The position numbers and the translations under genes are program-made. A DNA stretch of 64,000 nucleotides from Nostoc edaphicum CCNP1411 (lineage in GTDB: Bacteria; Cyanobacteriota; Cyanobacteriia; Cyanobacteriales; Nostocaceae): the NCBI RefSeq assembly GCF_014023275.1, contig NZ_CP054698.1, positions 5,293,001-5,357,000 of the forward strand, in the 5' to 3' direction. A model generated the notes under the pieces. That model worked only from the letters and a program-made list of their open reading frames with translations, was not told the origin of the DNA and made no database searches. Position 1 is the stretch's first letter; the number at the start of each line of letters is the position of its first letter. Positions 56,641 to 64,000 of this stretch are shown in pieces.

Positions 56641-58713
56641 TTACCTATCTCGTTCAACTTCCATAATTTCCGTATACTCAAACTCATTCGGACTTTGTTT
56701 CACCAAAGGATATCTTTCTCCACCCAACTCAATATAATCTTGTTCACAATCCGGCTTGGATGAATAATATGTAAGCACATATTCTCTACCAATTCTGTTT
56801 GTAATTTCTGCTTCTACTTCACCCCGCCACTGAGTTTTAGTTACTAAAACTATCAACTGATTCGCTAATTGGGGAATTGTCTTCGCAATGTGTCGCCGCG
56901 AATTCTCATCTAAACTACCGAAGGGTGAATCCATCACAATTGGGAAAGTGCTACTATCGGGAATCATCATCATTTTTCGTTTCTCACTCCATTCCCTTAC
57001 TTTGTCAATGATGCTGGCAATAAAGGATAAACTGAGAATTTGATTCTCGCCCGTTGATGCTGCAACTGGTGCTTCTATACCTGTGGTATTTTCTACTAAT
57101 GTCAGTTCATATTTTTCACTAATTCTAGGAATGTATGGAGTCACAGAAATCTCCATAAATATCTCTTGTACTCGCTTTTCTAGTTGCAGGCGAAATTGTT
57201 GCTCTTGACGATTTCTAACTTCCGTTAACCGTTCGATTGCATCTTGAGTAGCGTTAATTCGTCGCTGTGCTAGAGTTTGCTTGTCTTCATTCAGCTTTTG
57301 CTTGGCAATTTGTTTATTTAAACTTTCAATCTCAGTTGTGAGTTGAGCAATTTGTTGCTGATTTGCACCCTGTTCTCGATTCAATTCATCAATTTTACTT
57401 TCAATTTCATCTAAGCGTTTTTGTAAGCTGCTAATTTCTTCATTAGCATCTTTTCGCAACCGTTCTTGAATATTGTCTAAATCACCTTCAATTTGAGATA
57501 TGCTTTGCCTTAATTGATTAATTCTACTTTGTTCTCTATCAACCTCTTCCCAAAAACTTACGGCTTGTTTATCAATTTCATCTACTTGAGCTATCATCCG
57601 AATTGCAGTTTCTTCCACCACCGAAGAACCTGCTTTATTTAGCCAGTTACTCACATGAGTATGAGAATGATTACCCTCGTGTAATTCTGCGCCACAAATA
57701 CAGCGCTGAGAATTGAGTAAATCATTCACAAACTCCCGCGATATTCCTGATGTTAACTCGCCTCTCTGCTTTAAATCATTGATAATTCCTCGAAACTGTG
57801 CTGTAGTTTCTGACAATAAAACGGTATAACCCCGCGCAGAAATAACTTTTTTCAGCGCTTCCTTTGTTTTTTTATATTCTTCTTGATTCGCCGTCTTCTG
57901 TGATTCTAAATCCTGCCATCTTTCTTGCAATTCTTTAGCAGCACTCAGTTCTCGTAAACGGTTACTTGTCTCTTTTTTAAAAGTTTGTTGATATTCTAAC
58001 TCTTCTTTAATTTCTGTTTGCCGTTTGGTAATGCGTTCGCGTTCCCGTTCTATTTTTTCTTGCTGTCGTAATAGTTGTTTTGTTTCAGAATCACCAATCG
58101 CTTTTAATTCATTTTCTAGAGCTTTTTTAGCATCTCCCAAATGTCTGATAGAACGATTGATTACCTCTACACCCAAGAAAATTTTTGTAGCTTCGGCAAT
58201 TTCAGCCTTTTTATCAGAACGGACTATTTCTTCAATTCGTTCGCCGTCGAAGAAAAAATATTGATGTAAAGTAGCAGGTAAAATTTGATTAATTATATCG
58301 TCTGGTTGCTGATTTGGTATATTCCATTTGCCATCATCTGCACCAACCCACATGGTTAATTGAGTTTTGCCAGCGTCAAAATCACCTTCGTTTTTATAAC
58401 CCCGACAGGCGCGTTTAACGCGATAGCGTTTACCTTCATGTTCCCAGCCAATTTCTACCCAACATTCTACAGCTTGACCTTTTTGAGCTTCTGCGATCGC
58501 ACGCTTATTAACTAACTGTTCTATTGATGCAAACGCCGCACTAAACTTATCATACAATACCCACGTAAAGGCATTTAGTAAACTAGTTTTACCAGAGCCA
58601 TTATTGCCATGAATAATCGTTGTATTCTGAACATCTCCACCAGCCAGAAGCATCTCTGGTGTCGTACCATAAAAGGAGCGAAAGTTGCATAGCTTGATTG
58701 AAGTCAGCTTCAT
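56641..58713 (-). CDS. SMC-like ATPase, DndD family (second copy)
   Basis: The protein has 690 residues. N-terminus MKLTSIKLCNFRSFYGTTPE, Walker A HGNNGSGKTSLLNAF (about 36-50), YFFFDGERIEEIV, long coiled coils (about 200-290 and 375-490) with a CICGAEL hook-like turn near residue 340, signature STGENQILSLSFIASI, and Walker B FPIVMDSPFGSLDENSRR. It is related to DndD but clearly different from the one at 45153-47141. It starts on the ATGA overlap with a 57-residue gene. Adjacent to the restriction-like helicase, it may act in cleavage or target loading, which is inference. Confidence 0.87.
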   Translation of the reverse strand: MKLTSIKLCNFRSFYGTTPEMLLAGGDVQNTTIIHGNNGSGKTSLLNAFTWVLYDKFSAAFASIEQLVNKRAIAEAQKGQAVECWVEIGWEHEGKRYRVKRACRGYKNEGDFDAGKTQLTMWVGADDGKWNIPNQQPDDIINQILPATLHQYFFFDGERIEEIVRSDKKAEIAEATKIFLGVEVINRSIRHLGDAKKALENELKAIGDSETKQLLRQQEKIERERERITKRQTEIKEELEYQQTFKKETSNRLRELSAAKELQERWQDLESQKTANQEEYKKTKEALKKVISARGYTVLLSETTAQFRGIINDLKQRGELTSGISREFVNDLLNSQRCICGAELHEGNHSHTHVSNWLNKAGSSVVEETAIRMIAQVDEIDKQAVSFWEEVDREQSRINQLRQSISQIEGDLDNIQERLRKDANEEISSLQKRLDEIESKIDELNREQGANQQQIAQLTTEIESLNKQIAKQKLNEDKQTLAQRRINATQDAIERLTEVRNRQEQQFRLQLEKRVQEIFMEISVTPYIPRISEKYELTLVENTTGIEAPVAASTGENQILSLSFIASIIDKVREWSEKRKMMMIPDSSTFPIVMDSPFGSLDENSRRHIAKTIPQLANQLIVLVTKTQWRGEVEAEITNRIGREYVLTYYSSKPDCEQDYIELGGERYPLVKQSPNEFEYTEIMEVERDR

Positions 58714-58883
58714 CGCACCTCTTCCTTAATAATGTCCAAAATATTATCATTTATATGGCTGTTAATCTTTTTATCTAGCCTGCCTTTTTCCAGCTTCCAT
58801 ACCCGCTCAATAATTCGCCGTACCTCTGGCGGAGCGCTGTTTATTGGCTCTTGCACATCATCGATATTCGCATCTTGTGACAT
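58710..58883 (-). CDS. 57-aa protein coupled to the second SMC ATPase
   Basis: ATG at 58883 to the TGA ending at 58710, which overlaps the ATPase ATG by four bases (ATGA). The product is charged: DANIDDVQEPINSAPPEVRR then IIERVWKLEKGRLDKKINSH. The P-P-E-V-R-R-I-I-x-R-V-W-x-L-E-K segment looks conserved for partner binding. No family named. Translational coupling makes it a subunit or loader for the ATPase. Confidence 0.75.
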   Translation of the reverse strand: MSQDANIDDVQEPINSAPPEVRRIIERVWKLEKGRLDKKINSHINDNILDIIKEEVR

Positions 58884-59065
58884 CTTCGGTTTGGAGCAAT
58901 AGTTTTTCTATATTTTAACTTTCTCTAGTACTGTATTTACCTCCGTAAAGCCACTGTTAGCGTTATCTTTAATTTAGCCAAAACTATTTTTTCAAATTTA
59001 TAATTTTCTTTGAAAAAAGACTTTATTATTGAATTGTCTTCTGTTATTATTAATATTAACAATCT

Positions 59066-59122
59066 AGATCATAATGGGATGTAAGTGAAATTTTTAAAGC
59101 AACTTACATCCCATTATGATCT
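59066..59122. repeat. 21-bp perfect inverted repeat
   Basis: AGATCATAATGGGATGTAAG(T) at 59066-59086 is inverted exactly at 59102-59122, with a 15-base loop. It lies in the AT-rich 327-bp gap 58884-59210 between the helicase and the 57-aa/ATPase genes, which otherwise shows no gene. It may be a terminator for the helicase, an operator or a MITE end. Confidence 0.7.
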
Positions 59123-59210
59123 AACTCATAATTTTATTATTTCATACTTAATGCTTCTTTTTTCAAAACTCGAAAAATTTTACAAAATAATACAACTATA
59201 TAGTTCATCA

Positions 59211-60689
59211 TCAAATATCTAATAAACCATATCGCTTTTGTAAATCAAGTAACTTCATTCTTGCAACGCCTGCATTATCAGCTAAATCGGCAAATTCCAC
59301 AAAGCGACGCAATTCTTTTTTCAACAAATTACGCTCAACTTCGATAGTTTCTCTATCTAAATCTGGTGGCAAAACAATCATGTCAAATATTGTCGCGCGT
59401 TCTTTAGCTGGATGAGGACGTAAAACTCGCCCCCGTCGCTGAATAAACTGGCGAGGATTACCAGAACTTGATAAAATCACCGCAGTTTTAATTGCTGGAA
59501 TATCTACACCTTCATCTAAACAACGAATTGCGACTAAACCTTGCAACTCTCCACTTTCAAATTGATGGCGCAATATTTCCCTTTCTTGTAAAGTTGTTTG
59601 AGCCGTATAGGTGCTTACCTTGTACCCTAAATCCACACCCAGAATTTTAGCAACAGCTTTGAGTTGACGTAGAGATGAACGTTGTCCCGCATCTTGGGAA
59701 CCATCACTACAATAAAAAAGAGTGTGACTAGTTTCGCGGCGAGTTGCCATTAAATCCCGCAAAGCATTTAATTTATTTTCCGCCGCCCCAATTAACCTTG
59801 CTCTTTGCATCAACAACGGCTTTAAATCTTCATTGTCTTCAAAACTTCCTGCTTGTCCATTTTCTCTATCTCGATAAAGTAGCGATCGCCCAATTCTTTT
59901 GGTTAACTTTAAATAGGCAATACTTTCGGCTTCAGTTAACTCTACCAGCACCGGATAATACAGATAATGTACCAAAGCACCTTGAGCGATCGCATCCCTC
60001 AAAGTAAACTCTGGTTGCAGAACTGGGCCAAAATACTCAAATAAAGATTGCGTCCCAAAATCATCAAAATATCTTTCCGGTGTGGCAGATAAAGCCAGTC
60101 TCAACCCAACACTGCGCGGTAAACTTTCTTCTAACTTGGGTGCGCCTAAATTATGCGCCTCATCCCCAATAATTAAAGTTTTGGCGGGAAAATATTTGAG
60201 TTGAGACTGAAACCCATCTCCAATTAAAGTGGAGTTCGTAGTAATCACCGTGACAAACCGTTGAGAACCAGAACGCAGATTATAAATTTGCGTAGAAAGT
60301 TGACTTTGCCAAGTGCGTAAATTCTCGAAAGCTAAAATGGGTTGCAAATTAAATTTTTCACATTCTCGCGCCCATTGGGTGACGAGATGGCGGTAGGGAC
60401 ATACCACCACCAAAACTTGTAAATTAATCTGCTGATATAATTCACAAGCGATCGCTAATGCAGTAATAGTTTTACCACTACCAGTAGCCATTTTTAGCGT
60501 CCCTCTGCCATTGTTGGTAAACCAGCTAGCGATCGCTTGGCGCTGATATTGCCGCAATTGCAGAGATGGAGGCATTCTTGGGCATCCTGGGAATGGTTGC
60601 GTATAATAACTGCCCTTACTTTCCCTTGCATAAGGTAATTTCAACCGGAAAGTGGGCAGTTGTTGCACTGGATTTTGCGTCAGGTACAT
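59211..60689 (-). CDS. Helicase-type DNA phosphorothioation restriction enzyme
   Basis: The protein has 492 residues: superfamily 2 helicase core with QLRQYQRQAIASWF (Q), MATGSGKTITALAIA (I, about 66-80), IIGDEAHNL (DEAH-type, about 176), LALSATPERYFDDFG (III), and FIQRRGRVLRPHPAK (VI). An N-terminal stretch (FRLKLPYARESKGSYYTQPF) matches the dnd_restrict_1/TIGR04095 type. Members occur with dnd genes and are considered the restriction arm that acts on unmodified DNA. No nuclease motif is evident, so cutting may need a partner. lexA follows downstream. Confidence 0.83.
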   Translation of the reverse strand: MYLTQNPVQQLPTFRLKLPYARESKGSYYTQPFPGCPRMPPSLQLRQYQRQAIASWFTNNGRGTLKMATGSGKTITALAIACELYQQINLQVLVVVCPYRHLVTQWARECEKFNLQPILAFENLRTWQSQLSTQIYNLRSGSQRFVTVITTNSTLIGDGFQSQLKYFPAKTLIIGDEAHNLGAPKLEESLPRSVGLRLALSATPERYFDDFGTQSLFEYFGPVLQPEFTLRDAIAQGALVHYLYYPVLVELTEAESIAYLKLTKRIGRSLLYRDRENGQAGSFEDNEDLKPLLMQRARLIGAAENKLNALRDLMATRRETSHTLFYCSDGSQDAGQRSSLRQLKAVAKILGVDLGYKVSTYTAQTTLQEREILRHQFESGELQGLVAIRCLDEGVDIPAIKTAVILSSSGNPRQFIQRRGRVLRPHPAKERATIFDMIVLPPDLDRETIEVERNLLKKELRRFVEFADLADNAGVARMKLLDLQKRYGLLDI

Positions 60690-60694
60690 ATTTA

Positions 60695-60729
60695 TTTAGT
60701 CATTAGTCATTAGTCATTGGTCATTGGGA
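60695..60729. repeat. STRR repeats (CATTAGT)
   Basis: Three to four TTAGTCA heptamers upstream of the helicase start, followed at 60749-60776 by TTTTGAA repeats. Confidence 0.75.
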
Positions 60730-60798
60730 AAGAGGAGACAGGAGTTCTTCAATTTTGAATTTTGAATTTTGAATTGATTTCTCCCCACTCCCCATTAC

Positions 60799-61404
60799 TC
60801 AGTTGTAACCACGCCAAACACCAATGAGTGAACCTTGTACCTGCACTTGCATAGCGCTGACTTCTATGGGATTGTACTTAGGATTTGCTGGTTTGAGAGT
60901 AACGCGATCGCCTTGGCGATAAAAACGTTTTAATGTTGTACCAAATCCATCAACTCTAGCGGCGACGATAGTACCATTTTTTAAATGATTTGGTTCTGCT
61001 ACTGGACGCAGAAATACCACATCACCATCAGTAATTAAATCTTCAATCATGCTATCGCCAGCTACGCGCAAAGCGTAAGTTTGGGGAGGTAAATCGAAAT
61101 TAGAAAAGTCTAAATGATCTACAGCATCAGTAAACGGTTCTATTAAACCACCAGCAGCGATCGTGCCCAAAATTGGTACACCTTGCTTAACAGGACGCAA
61201 AATCCGAATCGTTCGCGCTTGTCCTTCAGTCCATTCTATATATCCCTTAGTGCGTAAATGCTCTAAACGACTTTGAATTGGTGCTGGTGACTTCAAGTTC
61301 ATCGCTTGCATCATTTGCCGAATAGAAGGCGAATGCTGGTGCGATCGGATGTATTCTGATAACCATTCGTAAAGTTCTTGTTGAGCTTCCGTTAGACGTT
61401 CCAT
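60799..61404 (-). CDS. lexA: LexA repressor
   Basis: About 201 residues from ATG 61404 (MERLTEAQQELYEW); a frame opening at 61503 adds 33 hydrophobic residues that precede the LexA box and are not expected. Winged-helix domain 1-70 (SPSIRQMMQAMNLKSPAPIQ), self-cleavage site TIAAGGLIEPF (Ala-Gly), catalytic Ser in AGDSMIED and Lys in TTLKRFYR. In cyanobacteria LexA controls DNA damage genes and also carbon or redox genes. An exact LexA box lies 32 bases upstream, so it is autoregulated. argF is upstream on the same strand. Confidence 0.95.
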   Translation of the reverse strand: MERLTEAQQELYEWLSEYIRSHQHSPSIRQMMQAMNLKSPAPIQSRLEHLRTKGYIEWTEGQARTIRILRPVKQGVPILGTIAAGGLIEPFTDAVDHLDFSNFDLPPQTYALRVAGDSMIEDLITDGDVVFLRPVAEPNHLKNGTIVAARVDGFGTTLKRFYRQGDRVTLKPANPKYNPIEVSAMQVQVQGSLIGVWRGYN

Positions 61405-61435
61405 AAATTTGTGGGAAGTAATTATTAATGTCTCT

Positions 61436-61449
61436 AGAACATTAGTACT
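61436..61449 (-). promoter_or_regulatory. LexA box upstream of lexA
   Basis: On the minus strand AGTACTAATGTTCT fits the cyanobacterial consensus RGTACNNNDGTWCB exactly. It lies 32 bases before the chosen ATG and supports that start and negative autoregulation. Confidence 0.8.
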
Positions 61450-61594
61450 ACAAAAAACTCCCCATAACAAGAGAAAAGTAAAAATTATGAAAGGTAAAAG
61501 CAAGAATATTCTCTTTTCTTTTACCCATTTATTTCGGATTTTTTACCAGCAAGTAGTTAGGAGCCAATTGCACACTAGCTATTCTGACTCCTAA

Positions 61595-61716
61595 CCTGGA
61601 TTTCTCACAAGTGAGAAATCCAGGAGTGTGGGAGGTGTGGGAGGATGGGGAAAAAGTCTTACCCCCCACACTCCCCACACTCCCCACACTCCCCACATTA
61701 TGCGTGAGAAATCCGG
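61595..61716. repeat. Palindrome and TCCCCACAC tandem repeats
   Basis: CCTGGATTTCTCAC / GTGAGAAATCCAGG (61595-61624) forms a 14-bp stem. A third GTGAGAAATCC copy is at 61704. Between are two GTGTGGGAG units and four TCCCCACAC units that can pair with each other. The whole block lies between argF and lexA and may end the argF transcript. Confidence 0.8.
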
Positions 61717-61727
61717 GCTAACTCCTT

Positions 61728-62648
61728 TCATTCCGCCCCTAAGATACTCGCAAGCAAAGCTTTTTGAGCGTGGAGGCGATTTTCTGCCTGTTCCCAAACT
61801 TTTGATTGAGAACCTTCAATAACTGCCTCAGTAATTTCTTCACCACGATGGGCTGGTAAGCAGTGTAAAACAATTGCCTCTGGATCAGCAAGACTCAATA
61901 GCTGTTCCGAAATTTGGTAAGGCTGGAAAATTGGCATCCGATTATCAGCTTCAGATTCTTGCCCCATACTTGCCCAAACATCAGTATAAAGTACAGTAGA
62001 ACCCTTAGCTGCTAATTCTGGATCGTGAGTGACAAGGACTTCCGTTTTGTTATTAGCGATCGCTCTTGCTTGTTCTACAATCTGAGAATCTGGCTCATAT
62101 CCGCTAGGGGTAGCAATTCTGACATTCATCCCCACCAAAGCACAGCCCAACATCAGAGAATTAGCCATATTATTCCCATCACCCACGTAGGTCAAAGTTA
62201 AGCCAGCAAGAGTGTTAAAGGTTTCTTGAATCGTCAATAAATCAGCTAATACCTGACAAGGATGTTCTGCATCAGTCAGCGCATTAATCACCGGAATCTT
62301 GGCATAGTGAGCAAAACTTTCTAAATCCTGCTGTGCAAAAGTGCGAATTGCTAAAATATCCAGATATCGATCCAATACCCGCGCCGTATCCTGTAAAGGT
62401 TCCCCGCGACTAACTTGAGTGACATTAGGGTTGAGATCGATTACCTGTCCACCCAGTTGGTACATCGCCACAGTAAAACTTACCCGCGTGCGAGTTGAAG
62501 CTTTGGAGAACAACAAACCCAAAACTTTATTACACTGCAACTTCAACTGCTGTGATTTAAGTTGAGTTGCCAATTGCAGGAGTTCTTGAAGTTCCGTTGG
62601 ACTGATGTCCGCCAGACTTAATAAATCTCGTCCGAGCAATGCTGCCAT
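61728..62648 (-). CDS. argF: Ornithine carbamoyltransferase
   Basis: This 306-residue protein condenses ornithine and carbamoyl phosphate to citrulline in arginine synthesis. Carbamoyl phosphate motif FSKASTRTRVSF (about 49-60), HPCQVLADLLTI (about 126-137), ornithine site YTDVWASMGQE, and HCLPAHRGEEI (about 264-274). All catalytic residues are present and the length is normal. Upstream (62649-62996) is a 350-base gap with no clear gene; a short frame at 62699-62887 is not convincing. Confidence 0.96.
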   Translation of the reverse strand: MAALLGRDLLSLADISPTELQELLQLATQLKSQQLKLQCNKVLGLLFSKASTRTRVSFTVAMYQLGGQVIDLNPNVTQVSRGEPLQDTARVLDRYLDILAIRTFAQQDLESFAHYAKIPVINALTDAEHPCQVLADLLTIQETFNTLAGLTLTYVGDGNNMANSLMLGCALVGMNVRIATPSGYEPDSQIVEQARAIANNKTEVLVTHDPELAAKGSTVLYTDVWASMGQESEADNRMPIFQPYQISEQLLSLADPEAIVLHCLPAHRGEEITEAVIEGSQSKVWEQAENRLHAQKALLASILGAE

Positions 62649-62996
62649 GCTTGTAATCTGTAAAAAATAATTATATATTTCTGTTCCTTTATTCAGCCGT
62701 GCTAAGAAAATATAGTTTTAGAACTGCACTAGATATTTTTGCGCCCAACCCAGGATTTGAGTTAGCTTTTGCCGTGCATATTAATTTATCAACTTTATTA
62801 GCGATCGCAATCACTACAATTGCAACGCCAACTCAACCATCTAGCCATACAAAAGCAGCGATATTGCCAAAATCTCTAGTCTTCTAGCCTTATTTCTGAA
62901 GAGGGAGATATTTTTTAGCAATTACAGCTAGACAAATAAATCGATTATGGTACAATAAGAAATTGTGGTTGCTAATTGAGAGTAATCAAAAAAATT

Positions 62997-63068
62997 GCCA
63001 GCATAGCACAGTGGTAGTGCATCCGACTTGTAATCGGAAGGTCGCGAGTTCAAATCCCGCTGCTGGCT
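62997..63068 (+). tRNA. tRNA-Thr (anticodon TGT)
   Basis: 72 bases fold as a cloverleaf: acceptor GCCAGCA/TGCTGGC, D arm with AGCACAGTGGTAGTGC, anticodon stem CCGACTTGTAATCGG with TGT, and T arm GCGAGTTCAAATCCCGC, with discriminator T. CCA is not encoded, as is common in cyanobacteria. A TACAATA box upstream at 62950-62956 fits a -10 promoter. Confidence 0.97.
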
Positions 63069-63425
63069 TTAAGTATACATAAGTATTTAAGTTGTCGATT
63101 GTGTACGGTAATTCAGCCCATTGGCGATCTACTGGAGTGCATCATGTCCTAAAACTTGTGGAAGTAAAGGAAAGGACAAATTGAACAACCATCCTCCAGA
63201 ATATCTTCAAGTTCAAATGACACAATTTAAACCTTTTATGTAAAATTAACCTAATTTTTATACATATACAGTCAAACAGATTAAAATAATAAATCTTTCT
63301 TTTGTGTAGATGGAGCCTATACTAGCATCACTGCATTTTTATATCATTAAGTATTGTAAGCTTGCTTTGTGGTATAAACACTTCTACTAACAAGAAAATG
63401 ATTGTTATTTTATCTCTATTTTCCC

Positions 63426-63824
63426 ATGATCCAAACTAGTCTAAACCTTAAATATTTTGAAAATGCAGTAAATCCTATATTTGCTAACCATGAAACTTTT
63501 CACCCTCGTTTTGGTTGGTTGAAAAAAGGATTTGATACAGCTAAGAAAAATCCAGATATCTTCTCACAGGATGATGCTCCTGTACGTTTAGGTGTTGGTA
63601 AAAATATGGTACGTGCTATTCGCTATTGGTGTAGCGCTTTCAAAATTATTGATAAAAATAATTTACCAACAGTATTTGGAGAAAAACTTTTAGGAGATAA
63701 TGGATGGGATACTTATTTAGAAGATCCGGCATCACTATGGTTATTACATTGGAATTTATTAAAACCCAGATGCGACGCGGCTGCTTGGTATTATATCTTT
63801 AGGACTTACGCATTGACAGAATAA
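63426..63824 (+). pseudogene. DUF4007 gene truncated by an insertion
   Basis: The ATG at 63426 begins MIQTSLNLKYFENAVNPIFA, and the DUF4007 hallmark FANHETFHPRFGWLKKGFDTA lies near the N-terminus. VRLGVGKNMVRAIRYWCSAF and LWLLHWNLLKPRCDAAAWYY follow. Full members have about 280-300 residues and often neighbour DndC-type genes. Here the frame stops after about 132 residues, where IS-like sequence begins at 63801. The gap 63069-63425 has no gene; it is AT-rich. Confidence 0.8.
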
Positions 63825-64000
63825 CAAAATAGTGAATTCATAAATAAGGGTCGTCTACTTTACAGGTATCGGACAATTAGAGAAATTACTAAACCATCGA
63901 CAGGACAATGCAATCTAGACCTCTACACCTTATTTCTGCTGTCAGAGCCAAAGTTTGGGGGGTGCAGTAGGTTGGCAGAGATATTGGGAGACGTTTCACA
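63801..64000. mobile_element. Probable insertion-sequence end, continuing past the window
   Basis: AGGACTTACGCATTGACAGA marks the point where DUF4007 coding similarity stops; GGACTTACGC-type termini are common for cyanobacterial IS elements. The rest, 63825-64000, contains no complete frame. A transposase is expected beyond the edge; the far terminus and the target duplication cannot be seen. Confidence 0.55.

Noticed and set aside
62699..62887. 62-codon frame divergent from argF
   Set aside because: Threonine/alanine-rich without domain features and very close to the argF start; no support.

Overview
The window comes from a filamentous cyanobacterium of the Nostoc/Anabaena type. Oxygenic photosynthesis genes are present (psbU, a btpA-like photosystem I biogenesis gene, a PucC-family MFS gene). 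HIP1 octamers (GCGATCGC) occur throughout, and heptameric STRR repeats of the CCCAATG/TTAGTCA type sit in many intergenic gaps. Several short MITE-like repeats carry terminal inverted repeats. Base composition is moderately AT-rich.

Left part (1-27.8 kb) is mostly chromosomal housekeeping: a truncated zinc alcohol dehydrogenase, an inositol-monophosphatase family enzyme, a PucC-type transporter, aldo/keto reductase, DEAD-box RNA helicase, rimO, btpA, a VKOR-thioredoxin fusion, a CHASE2-PAS-GGDEF diguanylate cyclase, nadB, psbU, a DUF3120 gene, uppP and a TIGR03279-type radical SAM gene. Embedded in it (4.2-9.4 kb) is an accessory patch with an Rpn/DUF2887 fragment, a small gene paired with a retroviral-type aspartic protease gene, and a 978-residue protein joining a NERD nuclease-like domain, a complete sigma-70 core and nine TPRs.

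Middle part (27.8-42.6 kb): a 1.2-kb gap with two doubtful small ORFs, two tandem MscS paralogues, a large GHL10-type glycosyl hydrolase, a histidine-kinase relative that lacks its phospho-acceptor box followed by a REC-EAL regulator, a sugar dehydrogenase lipoprotein, a cupin, a HEAT-repeat protein, a GNAT acetyltransferase invaded in frame by STRR repeats, two small membrane proteins and an AmpG-type transporter.

Right part (42.6-61 kb) is a defence island built around DNA phosphorothioation. On the minus strand lie a Dnd-associated putative methyltransferase, dndE, a small unknown gene, dndD and dndC. Two dndB-like genes diverge from dndC across a spacer with three palindromes, followed by a convergent Dnd-associated protein 4. 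Farther right are a RelE/ParE-type toxin-antitoxin pair, Uma2 genes and remnants, a frameshifted S-layer-homology gene, a second SMC/DndD-like ATPase preceded by a 57-residue gene, and a helicase resembling the Dnd restriction enzyme family. No dndA and no dptFGH are visible. lexA with its own LexA box, argF and tRNA-Thr(UGU) follow. The window closes on a DUF4007 gene cut short by what looks like the end of an insertion sequence. Modification would be laid down by DndC/D/E (with sulphur from a cysteine desulfurase encoded elsewhere), DndB-type proteins may regulate it, and the helicase plus the second ATPase are the best candidates for the restricting arm.
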